Shown here: one piece after another, positions 60,625 through 64,000 of the stretch
Layout of the letters: each line of letters begins with the position of its first letter
How positions within the stretch are numbered: the first letter of the stretch is position 1
DNA from: Flagellimonas nanhaiensis
Lineage (GTDB): Bacteria > Bacteroidota > Bacteroidia > Flavobacteriales > Flavobacteriaceae
Direction: 5' to 3'
DNA length: 64,000 nucleotides
NCBI RefSeq assembly: GCF_003382275.1
Contig: NZ_QTJX01000006.1
Span: 1 to 64,000 of the forward strand
The notes under the pieces: model-generated
Seen by the model: the letters and a program-made list of their open reading frames with translations, nothing else
Told to the model about the DNA's origin: nothing
Databases searched by the model: none
Translations under genes and position numbers: made by a program

Positions 60625-61947
60625 ATGAGTCTTATAATGAATCGTATTCGAACCTCTTTCTGTAAAGTTTTATTGATAACATGTTGTATCACTTCCGGAC
60701 AAACCAAAAAAATCAGTTCCATTGACCATAATGAACCTTATCTACTTTCCAAAGAGGAGATAAGTCAAGATTTTGACTCACTGGTTCATTTTGTTGAAAA
60801 CACACATCCAAAAATGACGCATACCGTGAACATTGCTGATTATGTGAAAGCCAAACAAGAAATCAGGCAATCCTTAGCGGACATGACAACGAAAGAGGCA
60901 TGGAGACTATTCTCCAAGCTCAATCCCATATTCAATGATGCCCATTTTGGGTTGATGGTTCCAGAAAGGAACCCTGACTCCTTAAACATTAACACCTATA
61001 TTGAAATCATAGGAAACGAAGTTTATGCCGGGCCTCATCAATATTCCAAAAAAGTTAAAGTATTCTCCATTGGAAATCTGGAGATGCAAAAGTTTTTGGA
61101 AGACGCGCGTAAAATTGTTCGAGGAGAATCCAAGGAGCTAAAAAACTTTGTCATTCAAAGAAGGTTTTCGCATTACCTGGATTTGTTTGACGTAAATCCC
61201 AACTCTGACCCTTGGGTAGTCTTGGAAGAAAAAATACCGATACCCACCAATTGGACACAGCTTTCCCATTCATTTTCCAAAAAGGGAAAAACAAAAAATC
61301 TGTTTGAATACAAATATCTAGGGAAGAAAAAGGCCTTGTTGACGATAAGAACATTTGACAAAGCTAAGTTGCAAGAGTTTGAGGAATTCTTGGAAAAATG
61401 TTTTGAAACCATTTTTAGAAAAAAAATTGAAACTCTCGTTATAGACGTATCGGAAAATGGAGGTGGAGCTAGGGAGCTTAGTGACAAATTACTTTCTTAT
61501 TTGACCACTACAAAATATACTCCCACTTCCAAAATAACTGCTCGTGTGGCCAAAGAAAACATAAATCGATTGCCTCATTTGAAGATTGGAGATACCATTA
61601 CTTTGGACTTTCCGCAATGGACCGAACCCAAAAACGACAAAATTTTTGAAGGCAAAATTTTCGTGGCCATCAATGAAAGAACCTACTCGCAAGCCCTTGT
61701 GTTCTCCTATATTGTCCAAGATTTCAACATTGGAACCCTAATGGGCAAGGAAACCGGAGGCAGGTCAAATCAATCTGCTCAGGTCAAAAAATACATTTTG
61801 CCAAATTCAGGGATTACTGTGCTGAGCCCACTTTACATATTTTATCGACCCAAGCATGCAAAAGCAAATCGAGGAGTTGTTCCCGATATAGAAGTGGACC
61901 TTCCGCTAGAAAAAAAATCGTTGAAGAATATCGTTTCCAGACAATGA
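60625..61947 (+). CDS. S41-family peptidase
   Basis: The 440-residue secreted protein has a weak signal peptide (residues ~8-26) and the S41 (tail-specific protease) catalytic region TLVIDVSENGGGARELSDKLLSYL and INERTYSQALVFSYIVQDFNIGTLMGKETGG. No PDZ domain is evident. The nucleophile Ser is in TYSQA. It is divergent from the sulfatase. Confidence 0.88.
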   Translation: MSLIMNRIRTSFCKVLLITCCITSGQTKKISSIDHNEPYLLSKEEISQDFDSLVHFVENTHPKMTHTVNIADYVKAKQEIRQSLADMTTKEAWRLFSKLNPIFNDAHFGLMVPERNPDSLNINTYIEIIGNEVYAGPHQYSKKVKVFSIGNLEMQKFLEDARKIVRGESKELKNFVIQRRFSHYLDLFDVNPNSDPWVVLEEKIPIPTNWTQLSHSFSKKGKTKNLFEYKYLGKKKALLTIRTFDKAKLQEFEEFLEKCFETIFRKKIETLVIDVSENGGGARELSDKLLSYLTTTKYTPTSKITARVAKENINRLPHLKIGDTITLDFPQWTEPKNDKIFEGKIFVAINERTYSQALVFSYIVQDFNIGTLMGKETGGRSNQSAQVKKYILPNSGITVLSPLYIFYRPKHAKANRGVVPDIEVDLPLEKKSLKNIVSRQ

Positions 61948-61956
61948 CCTGCCCTC

Positions 61957-62487
61957 TTAGTCTTTCAGATACAAATCCACCAAACCTTCTGGAGCCTTTA
62001 CATAAATGGTTTTGGCACCCCGGTCCACTTTGGTAATGATGTCATCGGTAATGGGAATCAACAGTTCCTTACCATCTTTCTCGGCTTCAAAAAGTTCTTG
62101 GGATGCACTGTCGTTAACAGCTTTGATGATTCCAATATCACCATGAATCTCATCCATCAAAGTAAAACCAATAACTTCATGAAAATAAAACTTGTTTCCT
62201 GATAGTTGTGGAAGCATTTCCAAGGGAAGATATAACTCAGAGCCAATGATCTTATCGGCAGAAGATTCATCCTTTACATCTTCAAAATCTATGCGAAGCA
62301 AGGCCGATTTGTGCAATCGGCAACGGTCAATAAAAAATGGAATCAGATTGTTTCCCAATGAAACAAAAACTGATTCCATGTTTTCGTAGATTTCGGGCTC
62401 ATCGGTATCGAGCTTTACCAATACCTCCCCCCTAAAACTGTATTTTGATACGACTTTGCCCAGGTAGAAACAATCTTCCTTGCGCAT
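61957..62487 (-). CDS. rimM: 16S rRNA processing protein RimM
   Basis: The 176-residue protein has the N-terminal RimM barrel (FYLGKVVSKYSFRGEVLVKLDTDEPEIY) and the C-terminal PRC-barrel (DEIHGDIGIIKAVNDSASQELFEAEKDGKELLIPITDDII). It assists 30S maturation and binds S19. It is 11 bp downstream of rpsP, a conserved pairing. Confidence 0.96.
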   Translation of the reverse strand: MRKEDCFYLGKVVSKYSFRGEVLVKLDTDEPEIYENMESVFVSLGNNLIPFFIDRCRLHKSALLRIDFEDVKDESSADKIIGSELYLPLEMLPQLSGNKFYFHEVIGFTLMDEIHGDIGIIKAVNDSASQELFEAEKDGKELLIPITDDIITKVDRGAKTIYVKAPEGLVDLYLKD

Positions 62488-62498
62488 CGTCTAAAATC

Positions 62499-63113
62499 TT
62501 ACTCTTCTTCCTTGCTAGCTTCAGCTTCCTCAGCAGGAGCAGCCTCTTCGGCCTTAGCTTCAGGTTCCGCAGCTTCTTCTTTAGCAGGCTCTTCAACAGC
62601 AGCAGTTTCTTCTGCAGCTGCCTCCGCTCCTTCAGCAACTTCTTCCGCAGCCTCTTCTTCTACTTCTGGTATGGCAGCAGCAGCTCTTTTTTCACTGACC
62701 TCTTTCTCAGCTTCCAAAGCTTTTGCCTTAGCTTCAGCTTGAGCTTTGCTCAATCCATCTCTCTTAGCCTGAACAGCTTTTTCCTTTTCTTCCAACCAAG
62801 CGTTGAACTTTTCTTCCACTTGCTCCTCGGTCAAAGCTCCTTTGCGAACTCCACCCCATAAATGATGCTTCAACAAAACTCCTTTATAAGAAAGGATAGC
62901 TCTTGCAGTATCGGTAGGCTGTGCACCGTTTTGCAACCACTTTACCGAGTTGTCCACATTGATGTCGATAGAAGCTGGATTGGTATTGGGGTTATAAGTT
63001 CCCAATTTTTCCAAAAATTTACCATCTCTTTTTGCTCTTGAATCGGCGGCTACTATCCAATAGAAAGGTTTACCTTTTTTACCGTGTCTTTGAAGTCTAA
63101 TCTTAACTGGCAT
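62499..63113 (-). CDS. rpsP: 30S ribosomal protein S16 with acidic extension
   Basis: The first ~80 residues are a normal bS16 ([25 protein letters not shown]). A further ~120 residues are low-complexity Ala/Glu/Lys, which more than doubles the usual 80-90 residue length. The extension is known in several Bacteroidota S16 proteins; its role is unknown. Confidence 0.95.
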   Translation of the reverse strand: MPVKIRLQRHGKKGKPFYWIVAADSRAKRDGKFLEKLGTYNPNTNPASIDINVDNSVKWLQNGAQPTDTARAILSYKGVLLKHHLWGGVRKGALTEEQVEEKFNAWLEEKEKAVQAKRDGLSKAQAEAKAKALEAEKEVSEKRAAAAIPEVEEEAAEEVAEGAEAAAEETAAVEEPAKEEAAEPEAKAEEAAPAEEAEASKEEE

Positions 63114-63219
63114 ATCACATTAATTTGTAGGGTGCCCGACCCTGGTTATTAATTCTTTTTAAATCGCTTTCTGTTAAAGCGGGTGCAAATATACTTGATT
63201 TCTTTTAATGTACAATGCC

Positions 63220-64000
63220 CTAATCGACTTTCTGCTCCCTTTCAGCCAATTGGTCTTTACCAGGAATCAAATTAGATTTGTGGACTTTCACCAATTCTTG
63301 AATTTGACCAATAATTTCTTCATTGCCTTTCGCTACATTGAACCGTTCTGAAGGATCATGGTTTAAATGATACAATACCGGGGGATCATGTTCTTCACGC
63401 TCTCCAAATTGACCATAAACACCTTGAGTAATAAAATGCGCCTTATAATCACCAAGACGGGCAGCATAAAGTTCTGTTCCCCGATAATACATAATGTGGT
63501 TACGGGGACTTGGTTTGCGCTCTATCAAAGTTGGACCTAAATCATAGCTGTCCATAACACGATCTTGTGGAATGTCAATCCCAGCCATGGCACTAAAGGT
63601 CGCAAAAAGATCCATTGCAGAACCTATATCCGTGACCAACCCTGGCTTTATGTAACCGGGTCCCCAAAAAATTCCAGGCTCACGCATGCCGCCTTCCCAG
63701 GTTGAACCTTTTCCCGCTTTTAAAAGGCCAGCGCTACCACCACTATTTTTGAAAGGAAGCCAAGGCCCATTATCGGAGGTAAAAACCACAATGGTGTTTT
63801 CGACCAATCCCTCTGACTTGAGTGTCTCTAGGATTTGACCTACCCCATGATCTATTTCCTGAACCACGTCTCCATATAGTCCACGTTCACTTTTACCTTT
63901 GGCCTCTTCAGAAGCGAACAAAGGAATATGGGGGAGGTTGTGCGCCAAATAAACAAAAAAAGGTTTGTCCTTATTCTGCTTAATAAAAGAAATAGTTTCC
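63220..64000 (-). CDS. Sulfatase, C-terminal part (partial)
   Basis: The reading frame runs from the stop at 63220 to the window edge without a start, so the N-terminal half, including the formylglycine site, lies outside. The visible part has KPFFVYLAHNLPHIPLF, FTSDNGPWLPF and GMREPGIFW, typical of aryl/carbohydrate sulfatases and resembling the sulfatase at 59003. The TTG near 63948 is internal, not the start. Confidence 0.9.
   Translation of the reverse strand, partial: ETISFIKQNKDKPFFVYLAHNLPHIPLFASEEAKGKSERGLYGDVVQEIDHGVGQILETLKSEGLVENTIVVFTSDNGPWLPFKNSGGSAGLLKAGKGSTWEGGMREPGIFWGPGYIKPGLVTDIGSAMDLFATFSAMAGIDIPQDRVMDSYDLGPTLIERKPSPRNHIMYYRGTELYAARLGDYKAHFITQGVYGQFGEREEHDPPVLYHLNHDPSERFNVAKGNEEIIGQIQELVKVHKSNLIPGKDQLAEREQKVD

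Noticed and set aside
62445..62861. Plus-strand serine/phenylalanine-rich ORF
   Set aside because: It is the antisense image of the Ala/Glu-rich tail of S16, a classic shadow frame.
63220..63948. A complete short sulfatase starting at a TTG
   Set aside because: The frame continues upstream to the window edge with sulfatase-like sequence, so the gene is cut by the window rather than short.
1..64000. CRISPR arrays, prophage structural genes or insertion sequences
   Set aside because: I found no regularly spaced repeat array, no phage head or tail genes and no transposase anywhere in the window.

Overview
The window is about 64 kb of chromosome from a member of the Bacteroidota, most likely a marine Flavobacteriaceae. 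The signs are SusC/SusD outer-membrane pairs, promoters of the TTG-N20-TAnnTTTG type, A/T-rich translation starts without Shine-Dalgarno sequences, a BfmA/DUF5712/TraG mobilization cassette, and many Bacteroidota families of unknown function (DUF7793, DUF6520, DUF4407, DUF4230). The genus call is inference.

Positions 1 to about 31.2 kb look accessory. At the left edge is a truncated alpha-oxoamine synthase-like gene. Next come a DUF7793/STAS-like gene and an AraC-type regulator, a MauE/DoxX-like membrane protein with a small secreted two-cysteine peptide (DUF6520), and a convergent SusC-SusD-TlpA operon (to 9.65 kb). Four copies of a 17-bp sequence tandemly repeated at a 21-bp period (1355, 2906, 13513, 18233) link these genes to two more loci; I read them as operators of the AraC-type regulator. 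From 10 to 22.6 kb is a plasmid/ICE-like block: two paralogous Xre regulators with related palindromic leaders, an AbiE-type toxin-antitoxin module whose toxin carries an in-frame stop, a mobilization operon (BfmA, relaxase, coupling protein) with an oriT-like region, and JAB/RadC-like, SSB and ParB genes. No integrase or transposase is visible.

Positions 23.0 to 30.7 kb hold a stress or redox island on the minus strand: beta-CASP nuclease, ATP-cone/PD-(D/E)XK nuclease, universal stress protein, patatin, VIT/CCC1 metal transporter, a Crp/Fnr regulator and a TauE/SafE permease. Three near-identical palindromes centred on CTACTTAAGTAG precede the three putative operons and probably bind the resident Crp/Fnr protein. 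The island ends at a tRNA-Leu(TAG) gene, beside which lies a truncated 5' half of a second tRNA-Leu.

From 31.4 kb on the content is ordinary flavobacterial core: M20 dipeptidase, SQR-like oxidoreductase, rfbBACD (dTDP-rhamnose), hemW, ruvC, a LysR regulator divergent from a complete hutHIUG histidine-degradation operon, umuDC, acyl-CoA dehydrogenase, trmN6, two sulfatases, rimM and an extended rpsP. Small cassette-like insertions (DUF695 gene, four-helix-bundle gene, a two-gene nucleotidyltransferase module) interrupt it.

The best candidate for an undescribed system is the left-hand locus (1 to 9.7 kb plus its outlying operators): an AraC-type regulon coupling an acyl-CoA/amino-acid condensing enzyme with a small exported cysteine peptide, thiol-redox membrane proteins and a SusCD transporter.
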